A stretch of DNA of 64,000 nt from VRUE01 sp963703895 (GTDB lineage Bacteria > Actinomycetota > Thermoleophilia > Solirubrobacterales > 70-9), in assembly GCA_963703895.1 (NCBI GenBank), contig CAVPFX010000002.1:186001-250000 (forward strand). Reading direction: 5' to 3'. Positions 56,959 to 64,000 of this stretch are shown here, one piece after another. Numbering within the stretch: position 1 is the first letter of the stretch; every line of letters begins with the position of its first letter. Made by a program: the position numbers and the translations under genes. Under the pieces are notes generated by a model. The model was given only the letters and a program-made list of their open reading frames with translations. It ran no database searches and had not been told where the DNA came from.

Positions 56959-58200
56959 ATGTACACGAGACTTCGGAACATCCTGCTCTTGGCAATAGGC
57001 ACGATCGCTGTTCTGTGCCCGGCTGCGATCGCTACGGCGGCGTGTCCTTTGCACCCACTTCCGCCCTGCGGCTCGGCGGGGCTCACCGGCAGGGTTGGGA
57101 CCTCCCCTCGCTGCGGCCACCGGCCACCGCCGGCGTGTCACACGCATCGAGGCCCACGCGGGGAGCAGGGAACTGCCGGCGAGACCGGCTCCGCGGGTAA
57201 ACCCGGGGCGCGGGGAGCCACGGGCGCGATTGGTGCTCCCGGCCCCCAGGGACCGGGAGGGACACCCGGCGCAGCCGGCCGTGACGGCGCCGCGGGCGCC
57301 ACCGGGCCGGCGGGCCCTGAAGGCCTGCAGGGCCTCCAGGGCGAAACCGGTGCCGCTGGCGCGGCCGGACCGACTGGCGCCGCGGGCGCGACTGGCGAGG
57401 AAGGAGCCGCGGGGTCGACTGGAGCATCGGGTTTGCAAGGAGAAATGGGAGCAACGGGGCCTCAGGGCGAAATCGGGGCTACCGGTTCTCAAGGCCTGCA
57501 GGGAGTCCAGGGCGAAGTCGGCGCGCCGGGGGAAACAGGAGCCATCGGATCCCAAGGAGAAGCGGGTACGACCGGTGCTCCAGGAGAAGCTGGCGCGACC
57601 GGTGCTCCGGGCGCTCAGGGTGAAGCAGGCCCGCCGGGCGAAGTTGGAGCTACCGGGCCAGAAGGGCCCGACGGGGCGGCCGGACCGCCCGGCGAAGCTG
57701 GCCAGCAGGGAGTCCCGGGCGCCGAAGGCCCTGAAGGGTCGCCCGGCACGCCAGGCGCCACCGGGGCGACTGGCCCCGCTGGCTCGAGCGGGCTCTCGCA
57801 ATACGCGTACATCTACAACTTGGGCGCAGAGACCGTCCCGCTCGAGGCCGACGTCACCTTCGACTCCAACGGCGTCCTGACGCCTGGCATCACCCACGCG
57901 CCCGGTGCTGCCGGGGTCACGCTCGCGATTGCCGGCACCTACGCGGTCACCTTCTCGGTGTCCGGCACCGAGCCCAGCCAGATGGCTCTGTTCGTCAATG
58001 GCACCCTGGTGCCGGGAGCGATCTACGGCTCGGGCGCCGGCACCCAGCAGAACACGGGGCAGGCGATATTGGTCGCCCCCGCGGGCGCCGTGCTCACGGT
58101 CAGGAACCATACGTCGAGCGCCGCGGTCGGTCTCGCGACTCCGATTGGCGGAACGCAGCCGAGCTCGAATGCCTCCGTGGTCATCGAGAAGCTCGCCTGA
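56959..58200 (+). CDS. Secreted collagen-like protein with BclA-type C-terminal domain, 413 aa
   Basis: Signal peptide (to about residue 28), a Cys/Pro-rich segment, then about 70 uninterrupted Gly-x-y triplets (residues about 65-275; many GATGPQ, GETGAA and GPxG units), then a 135-residue beta-rich domain (YAYIYNLGAETVPLEADVTF and following) resembling the C1q/TNF-like head of Bacillus BclA. Triple-helical stalks with trimeric heads make surface filaments and adhesins. It begins 10 bases after the transpeptidase stop and overlaps the lipoprotein start, so it belongs to the same operon. No LPxTG sorting motif is present. Confidence 0.92.
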   Translation: MYTRLRNILLLAIGTIAVLCPAAIATAACPLHPLPPCGSAGLTGRVGTSPRCGHRPPPACHTHRGPRGEQGTAGETGSAGKPGARGATGAIGAPGPQGPGGTPGAAGRDGAAGATGPAGPEGLQGLQGETGAAGAAGPTGAAGATGEEGAAGSTGASGLQGEMGATGPQGEIGATGSQGLQGVQGEVGAPGETGAIGSQGEAGTTGAPGEAGATGAPGAQGEAGPPGEVGATGPEGPDGAAGPPGEAGQQGVPGAEGPEGSPGTPGATGATGPAGSSGLSQYAYIYNLGAETVPLEADVTFDSNGVLTPGITHAPGAAGVTLAIAGTYAVTFSVSGTEPSQMALFVNGTLVPGAIYGSGAGTQQNTGQAILVAPAGAVLTVRNHTSSAAVGLATPIGGTQPSSNASVVIEKLA

Positions 58201-58502
58201 TGCCACCGTCTAGGCGACATCTCTGCTTGGTTTTGGCCCTCATCGTGGGATCCGGCCTGGTACTCGCGGCGTGCGGTTCCTCGGAATCGACCACCACTCT
58301 CAACACGGAGAAGATCGAGCGGGCGATTGCGCAGAGCAGCTTGGCTCAGCGCGGGCAGCGTGCCCGCGTGAGCTGCCCATCGACGGTTCCCCAGACGAAG
58401 GGGTTGAAGTTCTCCTGCAGGGCTGTCGTCGGGTCGGTCAGCACGCGATTCGTCGTCGTCGAGCAGGATGGATCCGGGCACGTCCATTACGAAGCGCCCT
58501 GA
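58200..58502 (+). CDS. Small lipoprotein, DUF4333-like, 100 aa
   Basis: A signal peptide with lipobox VLAACG (Cys 25) leads to a mature domain of about 75 residues with two Cys (RVSCPSTVPQTKGLKFSCRAVV), the pattern of DUF4333 lipoproteins of actinobacteria. Start and stop overlap (TGATG) with the collagen-like gene. It is the last gene before the tRNA. The function is unknown. Confidence 0.87.
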   Translation: MPPSRRHLCLVLALIVGSGLVLAACGSSESTTTLNTEKIERAIAQSSLAQRGQRARVSCPSTVPQTKGLKFSCRAVVGSVSTRFVVVEQDGSGHVHYEAP

Positions 58503-58542
58503 ACCCGAATCGATAACACTCGGCGCCGCTCTGGAAATGGGA

Positions 58543-58615
58543 AGCCGACGCCCGGATTTGAACCGGGGACCCCTTCATTACGAGTGAAGTGCTCTACCAA
58601 CTGAGCTACGTCGGC
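58543..58615 (-). tRNA. tRNA-Thr (anticodon CGT)
   Basis: The 73-base gene folds as a full cloverleaf: acceptor GCCGACG/CGTCGGC, D-stem GCTC/GAGC, anticodon stem CTTCA/TGAAG with loop CTCGTAA, T-stem CCCGG/CCGGG with TTCAAAT. Anticodon CGT reads ACG (Thr). CCA is not encoded. Its 3' 43 bases and the next 8 bases are repeated exactly at 41025-41075. The 3' end faces the proposed island. Confidence 0.96.
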
Positions 58616-58646
58616 GGGACCGGTTCATTGTAGGAGGGCTGGGGCG

Positions 58647-59312
58647 GTGCGTGGTTCCGTCGCGGGCGGCCTCGATGATGGGGGCGTGTCGAGGGCGCAG
58701 ACGGCAAAGCGGCGGGCGGAGAACGAGATCGAGTTCTCGCGGATCGTTGCCTTCAGCGACGGCGTCTTCGCGATCGCGATCACGCTGTTGGTGCTGCAGC
58801 TGGAAGTGCCCGAGCACATTCGCCACGACGACCTCTGGCCGGTGCTGCGGGACCAGGGCTCTGACCTCTTTGCCTACGCGCTCAGCTTCGCCGTGATCGG
58901 CCGCTTTTGGGTCGTTCACCACCGCTTCTTCAGCGACGTCACTGGCTTTGACGGACGCTTGATCGCGCTCAACCTCTTCTACCTGGCCTGGATCGTGCTG
59001 ATCCCCTTCAGCAGCCAGGTGCTCGGCGACCACGGTGGCGACGAGGCCGCGGTGATCCTCTACGCCGTCAACCTGGTCGGCGTTCTCCTCTCCGGCGTGC
59101 TGATGTTCGCCGACGCCCGCCGCGCCGGCCTCAGCCGGGTCACGCCCGAGGAAGCCAGGGTGGGCCAGCGCTCGGCTCTCCTCGTCGCCGCGGTCTTCCT
59201 TGCCTCGATCCCGGTCGCCCTCCTCGATCCACGCCTGGCTCCCTACTGCTGGATCGCGCTCTTCCTCGGGCCGATAGTCGCCCTCGTTTCGCGCGCGCGC
59301 CGCCCGTCGTAG
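58647..59312 (+). CDS. TMEM175-family (DUF1211) potassium-channel-like protein, about 221 aa
   Basis: Six-helix membrane protein with the signature RIVAFSDGVFAIAITLLVLQL in helix 1. This FSDGVFAIAITLL motif lines the pore of bacterial TMEM175 potassium channels. The protein length is that of one repeat, so it would work as a tetramer. GTG at 58647 (GGAGGG 8 bases upstream) or GTG at 58686 starts it. It lies just right of the tRNA, outside the island. Confidence 0.88.
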   Translation: MRGSVAGGLDDGGVSRAQTAKRRAENEIEFSRIVAFSDGVFAIAITLLVLQLEVPEHIRHDDLWPVLRDQGSDLFAYALSFAVIGRFWVVHHRFFSDVTGFDGRLIALNLFYLAWIVLIPFSSQVLGDHGGDEAAVILYAVNLVGVLLSGVLMFADARRAGLSRVTPEEARVGQRSALLVAAVFLASIPVALLDPRLAPYCWIALFLGPIVALVSRARRPS

Positions 59313-59374
59313 ACCGCGAGACAGCGGCGAGCGACAGGGGGTGGCGGGCGTGCCCCACGCCCGCCACCCTATCT

Positions 59375-60481
59375 CTATCGCGGCGCCGTTTCGCGAAGCT
59401 CTTTGTCGGAGGAGGGCTGCATTCCACCGCACACCGGACAGCTCGGCTCGGGCACGACCGGCTCCCGATCCACGGCCATCGTGCGCAGGTCAAACATATG
59501 GCCGACGCCGAGCGTCGAGGGCCTGGCGAGCCCGGTTAGGTGGTGCATGATGTCGAGCCCGACCTGACCACCGATCAGGCTGCAAGCGGGGCCCAACGTT
59601 GCCGCCGGCGAGCCTTTGCCGCGCTGTTGTTCGACGGCGATGTCATAGAGCGGGAAGGCGCGTCGGTAGCTGATCTCCTGGCAGGCGAAGCAGCCGGTCA
59701 CGCCTGGCACGTAGAGCGGCCCAACTCGAGCCACCGGTGGGAAGTGGCTCATCGCGATGAAGGGAATGCGGCTGGCAAAGCAGGCTGAGTTGATCCAGCG
59801 CTCGATGTCGTGTGCCGGCCAGTCGCAAGCGTCGATCACGAGGTCATAGCCGGCGATCGTCTCGGTAATTGCCGCTTCGCTGTCGAGCCTCTGCACGCGC
59901 GGCTCGATCTTCATTGCCGAGTTGAAGCCGGCGAGGCGCTCCGCCGCCGCCTCGGCCTTGAAGCGACCGATGTCGACCTCGGAGTAGAGGACCTGGCGAT
60001 TGAGGTTGCTTAGCTCGACCCGGTCGAAGTCGAGCAGCAACAGCTCGCCGATTCCACAGCAGGCCAAGTTGAGCGCTGCCCAGCCGCCGAGGCCACCCAC
60101 GCCGAGCACGGCAATGCGCGCGCTGGCCAGTCGTTCCTGGCACTCCGCGGCCGTTGGCCCGGTGGTGATGTCGGCGAAATAGCGCAGCTGGCGGTCGAAG
60201 CGCTCGACCACTGCCTCGGGAATCTCATCGTCGTCGGCGGCGTCCTCGACCACGCCGAGCTCCTCGAACTGGGCGAGCAGGTCGCCGACCTCATCGGGCC
60301 CAAACTCGTCGATCAGCTCCTCTTCGGTCCTGGTTCCGTCAAGGGCGGCAAGCAGGCGCCGGCCCTCCGGGTCGGGGTCCTCGATGTGAATGTCGGCTCC
60401 GGCGCTGGGCCGGAGCAGGTAGAGGTCGCCGTTGGGGGCTTCCATCCGCTGCGTGGTGCGCTTCAGTCGCGGTCGTTGCAT
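59375..60481 (-). CDS. E1-like ThiF adenylyltransferase with N-terminal PqqD-like (RRE) domain, 368 aa
   Basis: Residues 15-80 look like a PqqD/RiPP recognition element (DPEGRRLLAALDGTRTEEELIDEF, then a helix-turn-helix-like end). The rest is an E1/ThiF fold: VLGVGGLGGWAALNLACCGIG for ATP, DFDRVELSNLNRQVLY, and zinc Cys pairs CFACQ and CPVCGG. Such fusions activate carboxyl groups of peptides bound through the RRE, in thiazole/oxazole or related RiPP pathways. I find neither a precursor peptide nor a YcaO or dehydrogenase gene close by. It diverges from a winged-helix regulator gene. Confidence 0.9.
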   Translation of the reverse strand: MQRPRLKRTTQRMEAPNGDLYLLRPSAGADIHIEDPDPEGRRLLAALDGTRTEEELIDEFGPDEVGDLLAQFEELGVVEDAADDDEIPEAVVERFDRQLRYFADITTGPTAAECQERLASARIAVLGVGGLGGWAALNLACCGIGELLLLDFDRVELSNLNRQVLYSEVDIGRFKAEAAAERLAGFNSAMKIEPRVQRLDSEAAITETIAGYDLVIDACDWPAHDIERWINSACFASRIPFIAMSHFPPVARVGPLYVPGVTGCFACQEISYRRAFPLYDIAVEQQRGKGSPAATLGPACSLIGGQVGLDIMHHLTGLARPSTLGVGHMFDLRTMAVDREPVVPEPSCPVCGGMQPSSDKELRETAPR

Positions 60482-60624
60482 GCTTGCCCACCTCCTATGG
60501 GTACGCTTGAGACCGCTCTATTGCTCAAATTAGTTTCAATTAATACCTAAAGTCAAGGATTCGGCCGCTTTTTGGGGAGGAGGGCGATCTATCTTGGGCG
60601 CTCATCCAACCGCTGGAGGGGATC

Positions 60625-61269
60625 GTGAAGCCAGGCAAGTCGATGAAGGAATTGAGCGAATGGGACAAGCTGAAGACGTTCTTCGACCGGCGACTGATCA
60701 AGGCGATTGGCCACCCGGTGCGAGAGCATCTTCTTGCGGTGTTCAACGAACGGATCGCCAGCGGCCGCGAAATCGGCGAGGAACTCGGCGCCGACGTCAG
60801 CTCCTTCTACCACCACATCGAGCAGCTCGAGAAACTCGACTGCATCGAGCGGGTCGCGACCAAGCGTCGACGAGGCGCGAGCGAGCACTTTTTCCGGGCG
60901 AAGACGTCACTTGTCTTCGACGATGCCGCTTGGCAGCAACTGCCTAGCACCGTGAAGAACGATCAGACGGCCAGCGTTCTCCAGCGTCTGTTTAACGATG
61001 TCGTTGGGGCGCTGAAAGCGGAGACCTTCAACGCACGAGACGATCGGCACGCGAGTTGGACCCCCGGGTTCTTCGATGCTCGGGGTTGGAATGAAGCGAT
61101 GGAGCTGATGAACGACACCGCCGAGCATCTATGTGCAATTCGAGAGGCAGCGGCATCCCGCTTGGCGAAAGCCGGAGAGCGGGGGATACCCGCGACAATG
61201 GCGATTCTTGCCTTTGAGACCCCCGACTCTGGCGGGGGAGCTAGCGAGCAGCCTCCTCAACAGCCCTAG
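60625..61269 (+). CDS. Winged-helix (ArsR-like) transcriptional regulator, 214 aa
   Basis: N-terminal winged helix (IKAIGHPVREHLLAVFNERIASGREIGEELG, then SSFYHHIEQLEKLDCIERV) and a C-terminal helical domain of about 110 residues. It is a clear paralogue of the protein encoded at 62302-62943; both share FNARDDxHxSxTPG and RLAKxGExGxPAT in the C-terminal domain. The GTG at 60625 has GGAGGGGATC upstream. It diverges from the RRE-ThiF gene and may control it. The last 29 bases overlap the uracil-DNA glycosylase gene. Confidence 0.85.
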   Translation: MKPGKSMKELSEWDKLKTFFDRRLIKAIGHPVREHLLAVFNERIASGREIGEELGADVSSFYHHIEQLEKLDCIERVATKRRRGASEHFFRAKTSLVFDDAAWQQLPSTVKNDQTASVLQRLFNDVVGALKAETFNARDDRHASWTPGFFDARGWNEAMELMNDTAEHLCAIREAAASRLAKAGERGIPATMAILAFETPDSGGGASEQPPQQP

Positions 61270-61945
61270 AGAGAACGGCGTCAAGCATGGGTTCGGTGAG
61301 CCTGCCAGTGAAGGTGTTCTGCTGGCTGGGGTGGTAGCAGCCAATGATCTTCCAATCCCCAAGGGAAGCCTCTGCGCCATGGCCAAAGCGCGGCCTCGGC
61401 CGTGGGACTTCCTCCCCCAGGTTGCTCAGCGCCCGAAGAGATCCGTCCCAGGCAAAGCCCCCGAGCGCAACGATCGTCCGGCAGTTCGCCAATAGAGCGA
61501 GCTCACGCTCGAGATACGGAAGGCAGGTATCCCGCTCCTCCGGAGTAGGACGATTTGCAGGAGGTGCGCAGCGCACCACGGCAGTTACGTAGGCGTTGCA
61601 CAGTTTCAGGCCGTCGTTTCGACGCATGCTGACTGGTTGATTCACAAGTCCGGCCCGATGCAGCGCGGCATAGAGCCAGTCGCCCGAGCGGTCACCGGTA
61701 AACATGCGGCCGGTTCGATTTGCGCCATTCGCGGCCGGGGCCAGACCGACGATCGCCACCGCGGCGTTTGGATCGCCGAACCCGCCTAGGGGGCGTGCCC
61801 AGTACTCCTCGCCCCGGTATCGACGTGGAGGATCAGCAGCGCGCTCCTCGCGCCACTCGACCAGACGCGGACAGCGTCGGCAGGCGCGGACTTCGGTAGC
61901 AAGCTCGTTGAACGCCTCGGGGGCGTTCGAGGTATTCGCCGCCAT
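61241..61945 (-). CDS. Uracil-DNA glycosylase family 5 (UdgB-like), 234 aa
   Basis: Fe-S containing DNA repair glycosylase. N-terminal CRRCPRL and later Cys residues bind the cluster; motif 1 is GLAPAANGANRTGRMFTGD, and the catalytic-loop motif is YHPSQQNTFTGRLT. Family 5 enzymes lack the polar Asp/Asn of motif A, as here. The ATG at 61945 gives the usual start; an upstream frame to 62035 adds 30 odd residues. The enzyme removes uracil and deaminated bases. Confidence 0.93.
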   Translation of the reverse strand: MAANTSNAPEAFNELATEVRACRRCPRLVEWREERAADPPRRYRGEEYWARPLGGFGDPNAAVAIVGLAPAANGANRTGRMFTGDRSGDWLYAALHRAGLVNQPVSMRRNDGLKLCNAYVTAVVRCAPPANRPTPEERDTCLPYLERELALLANCRTIVALGGFAWDGSLRALSNLGEEVPRPRPRFGHGAEASLGDWKIIGCYHPSQQNTFTGRLTEPMLDAVLSRAVEEAAR

Positions 61946-62301
61946 GCCCTGAACTGAAGCACGGCGGCGGCTTTCGCGTGCTTGTGCCGGATCGATCCTT
62001 TGAGCCCGAAGGATCGATCCGGCCACGCAGCGCATTCAGCGCGTCTTGATAGTCGAAAGCAGCGGGACTACCTGCTCCGTTTTTGCAATCTTCACCCTGC
62101 CTCACCCCCTTCGCAATCGTCAGCTCTTGCGGTTGGGGGTCGCGACCCATCCGGTACGACGCTTTAGACCAATCCAATGCTGGAAAAAGTTCCAGTAATA
62201 AATTTCAGACCCGCAAATACCCGATTATTTGTTGTCATTTCAGCTTTGCGTCCAATATGATGGAGTGGTTCAAGCTTGCGAAAACGAAATGAGGAGTCGC
62301 T
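61946..62301. promoter_or_regulatory. Divergent udg/regulator gap with a 15-bp hairpin
   Basis: This 356-base region has no convincing gene. GCCGGATCGATCCTT (61986-62000) and its exact complement (62009-62023) form a hairpin with an 8-base loop, and each arm contains the self-complementary GGATCGATCC. AT-rich sequence follows at 62170-62290 with the likely promoter of the regulator gene. The hairpin could be an operator or a terminator. Confidence 0.5.
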
Positions 62302-62943
62302 TTGGCCGTAAAGACCAAGACCAAGAAAAAGAAGGGGACCGGCGTCGATCAGCGCTTGGTAAAGGCGCTTGCGCACCCGCTGCGCGTTGAAATCCTGACC
62401 ATTCTCAACGAGCGGATGGCTAGTCCCAATGAACTCTCCAAGGAGCTCGAGGAGGGGCTAAGCCAGGTCAGCTACCACGTCAAAGTACTCAAGGACTTCG
62501 AGTGCATCGAAATGGTCAAGACCGAGCCGCGTCGTGGCGCGGTCGAGCACTACTACCGCGCCACCGAGCGATCCTTCATCCCGGATAGCGAGTGGCAGAG
62601 CCTTCCGGACTCGATCAAGCCTGGCGTGAGCTGGTCTGCCTTCAAGATGATCATCGAGGATGTCATCGGTGCAATCAAAGGCGGCAGCTTCAATGCCCGC
62701 GACGACGTTCACATGAGCTGCACGCCGGGCGTCGTTGACGAGCAGGGATGGAGCGAATCTGTTGATCTCGTCAACGAGACGCTCGAGCAGATCATGGGCA
62801 TTCACGCCGCCAGCGCAAAGCGCCTTGCCAAGTCCGGCGAGGAGGGAGTCCCTGCGACGGCCGTCTTGATGAACTTCGAGGGCCTTTCAGCTGAGGCGAA
62901 GAAGGGCGCAAAACGAGCCCGAGGTAAGAAGGCACTCAAGTAG
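62302..62943 (+). CDS. Winged-helix (ArsR-like) transcriptional regulator, paralogue, 213 aa
   Basis: N-terminal Lys-rich tail, winged helix (LVKALAHPLRVEILTILNERMASPNELSKELE, VSYHVKVLKDFECIEMV) and the same C-terminal domain as the protein encoded at 60625. The TTG at 62302 is preceded by GAGGAG with good spacing. The basic C-terminus (AKRARGKKALK) could aid DNA binding. The two paralogues flank the uracil-DNA glycosylase gene. The ligand is unknown. Confidence 0.87.
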   Translation: MAVKTKTKKKKGTGVDQRLVKALAHPLRVEILTILNERMASPNELSKELEEGLSQVSYHVKVLKDFECIEMVKTEPRRGAVEHYYRATERSFIPDSEWQSLPDSIKPGVSWSAFKMIIEDVIGAIKGGSFNARDDVHMSCTPGVVDEQGWSESVDLVNETLEQIMGIHAASAKRLAKSGEEGVPATAVLMNFEGLSAEAKKGAKRARGKKALK

Positions 62944-62998
62944 GTCTAGTAATTTCGAGCAAAAGCGGCTAGAACTCCTCTTATGCTTCGGCCCGCAT

Positions 62999-63604
62999 AT
63001 GGGTTCGAAGCGAGTATTTGCCATCAGCAGTCAGCGGCGCGGCTTCGGTCGCGTCGCTGTCTTTCTGATCGCCCTGGCGGTGATGGTCGCCGGCTGCGGT
63101 CGTAGCGGCCAGGGAGCGCTGACCGACAGCGACAAGGCGGCCGACGTGGAACAGCTCAACACCGTCCTCTCCCAGGAACTGACGATGGTGGATTCCTACG
63201 GGCGCGCGCTGGCGTTGCTCCGTGGCCGCAATCTCGCGATCGCAGGGCAGTTGCGCGGGCAGGACCAAGCCCACGTCGACGCGATCACCAAGGCAATCCG
63301 CGGGGTGGGGGGCAAGACCGATGCGGAAGCGGCCGAGTTCGAACCGCCCGGTCCGAAGGAAGAGGAAGAGGCGCTGCTGCTTGCCTACGAAGAAGAGAAC
63401 GCCTCGCTCGCCGCGGCCCTGGGCGCCGCACCCCATCTTCAGACCTCAGCTCCGCGCATGCTCGTCGCGGCGCTGGCCGCGAGCCACGGCCAGCATCTCG
63501 TCGTCCTGCGGCAGTTGATGGGAGCGAGTCTTGCCGCCTCGGTCCCGGAGGCCTTTGAGACCGGCGACGCGCCGCCGCCCGCTCCGCCCACCGAAAAGGG
63601 ATGA
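62999..63604 (+). CDS. Ferritin-like (DUF4439-type) lipoprotein, 201 aa
   Basis: Lipoprotein signal (FLIALAVMVAGCG) and then a helical mature domain rich in Glu, Ala and Leu: NTVLSQELTMVDSYGRALALL and a later HGQHLVVLRQLMG fit the DUF4439 ferritin-like fold. Some iron ligands (E, H) are visible, but the set cannot be checked by eye. It is followed within 7 bases by an MMPL transporter gene, so the two probably form an operon. Confidence 0.75.
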   Translation: MGSKRVFAISSQRRGFGRVAVFLIALAVMVAGCGRSGQGALTDSDKAADVEQLNTVLSQELTMVDSYGRALALLRGRNLAIAGQLRGQDQAHVDAITKAIRGVGGKTDAEAAEFEPPGPKEEEEALLLAYEEENASLAAALGAAPHLQTSAPRMLVAALAASHGQHLVVLRQLMGASLAASVPEAFETGDAPPPAPPTEKG

Positions 63605-63611
63605 TGCCCGG

Positions 63612-64000
63612 GTGACCGCCCCCCTTTACGCGATCGGCCGTTTCTGCGCGCGTCACCACTGGGCGACGATCGCGGCCTGGATCGTGCTCGCCGTCGGCCT
63701 CGTCCTCGTCGGCCAGGCGGGGGAGAGCAAGACCAACGACAACCTCACGCTGCCGGGAACGGGCTCGACCGAGGCCACCGAACTGCTCGAAAACAAGCTG
63801 CCCGAACAGGCCTTCGGCAGCAACCCGCTGGTCTTCCAGGCCAAGGCGGGGCAGGTTCTCACCGAACCCAAGTACGCGAGCGCGGTCGAAGAATCGGTCA
63901 AGCGACTGAACGCGCTCCACGACGTCAACTCGGCGGTCAGCCCGCTCAGCCCCGAGGGCGCCAAGTTCCTCAGCAAAGACCGCTCGGTCGCCTACGTGCC
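63612..64000 (+). CDS. MMPL-family transporter, 3' partial
   Basis: The GTG at 63612 opens VTAPLYAIGRFCARHHWATI and the first membrane helix (AAWIVLAVGLVLVGQ), followed by the extracytoplasmic pattern NDNLTLPGTGSTEATELLE that begins MMPL/RND porter domains of actinobacteria. The gene continues beyond the window. Such proteins export lipids or large hydrophobic molecules. Confidence 0.88.
   Translation, partial: MTAPLYAIGRFCARHHWATIAAWIVLAVGLVLVGQAGESKTNDNLTLPGTGSTEATELLENKLPEQAFGSNPLVFQAKAGQVLTEPKYASAVEESVKRLNALHDVNSAVSPLSPEGAKFLSKDRSVAYV

Larger units (their letters stand above)
41020..58586. mobile_element. Putative genomic island in tRNA-Thr(CGT), c-di-GMP and surface genes
   Basis: The 17.5-kb segment is bounded by 51-bp perfect direct repeats, one within the intact tRNA-Thr gene (58536-58586) and one as an isolated 3' fragment (41025-41075). 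The intact tRNA's 3' end faces the segment, as integration at a tRNA 3' end requires. The cargo is functionally coherent (c-di-GMP turnover, riboswitch, glycan synthesis, surface proteins). The DNA from about 49.5 to 54.2 kb looks less GC-rich than the flanks. No integrase, excisionase or conjugation gene is visible, so the element would be non-autonomous or a remnant. Duplication of the tRNA by another route is the alternative. Confidence 0.65.

Noticed and set aside
57140..57790. DNA tandem-repeat array (VNTR or CRISPR-like)
   Set aside because: The periodicity is the nine-base Gly-x-y coding pattern of the collagen-like protein. No CRISPR repeats or spacers are present anywhere in the window.

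Overview
This 64 kb window is high-GC bacterial DNA with many GTG and TTG starts, tight ATGA/GTGA gene overlaps and intrinsic hairpins that lack U-tracts. The gene set (archaeal-type topoisomerase IA next to tmk and holB, a fused tandem TetR regulator, B12-dependent ribonucleotide reductase, E1-like protein with a PqqD-like domain, DUF4396/CsoR pair) suggests an actinobacterium, most likely class Thermoleophilia (Solirubrobacterales-like). The lineage is an inference from gene content.

Layout. 1-5.3 kb: MacB-like exporter, then a CsoR/DUF4396 metal-response pair with a clear CsoR operator and an esterase. 5.4-14.2 kb: Excalibur protein, cytochrome P450, nucleotidyltransferase pair, nrdJ, hemolysin III homologue, VapBC, and a YceI/FMN-reductase operon divergent from a MarR gene. 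14.2-20.4 kb: siroheme dehydrogenase, sugar epimerase, and a topA-tmk-holB replication block unusually rich in palindromes, one of them inside the holB coding sequence. 20.4-24 kb: glycosyltransferase/DUF2304, a two-component system and a SprT-like protease. 24-41 kb: mostly membrane proteins (unknown 8-TM protein, LtrA, AI-2E, SulP, ZIP, Nramp), a MNT/HEPN pair, and a lipid kinase-PAP2-holin/phosphodiesterase operon.

41.0-58.6 kb is the centre of interest. A 51-bp perfect copy of the 3' part of the tRNA-Thr(CGT) gene at 58.6 kb recurs, in the same orientation, at 41.0 kb, as expected for attachment sites of an element integrated into the tRNA 3' end. The 17.5 kb between them is almost entirely a cyclic-di-GMP and cell-surface programme: a membrane PAS-GGDEF-EAL protein, a six-hairpin secreted protein, a HEAT-repeat protein plus processive-type glycosyltransferase, a REC-PAS-HD-GYP phosphodiesterase, a GGDEF cyclase fused to a CarH-like B12-binding (possible light) sensor, STAS and PAS-LuxR regulators, a degenerate ATP-grasp/PHP pair, a metzincin, and a four-gene surface operon (ice-binding-like protein, L,D-transpeptidase, collagen-like protein, lipoprotein). 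That operon is preceded by a sequence that matches the class I c-di-GMP riboswitch (GEMM). Synthesis, breakdown, sensing and response to c-di-GMP are thus packed in one apparent island. No integrase is visible.

58.6-64 kb: TMEM175-like channel, PqqD-ThiF E1-like protein, two paralogous winged-helix regulators flanking a family 5 uracil-DNA glycosylase, a ferritin-like lipoprotein and the start of an MMPL transporter. Two genes (FMN reductase, L,D-transpeptidase) appear frameshifted by one base; sequencing error cannot be excluded.
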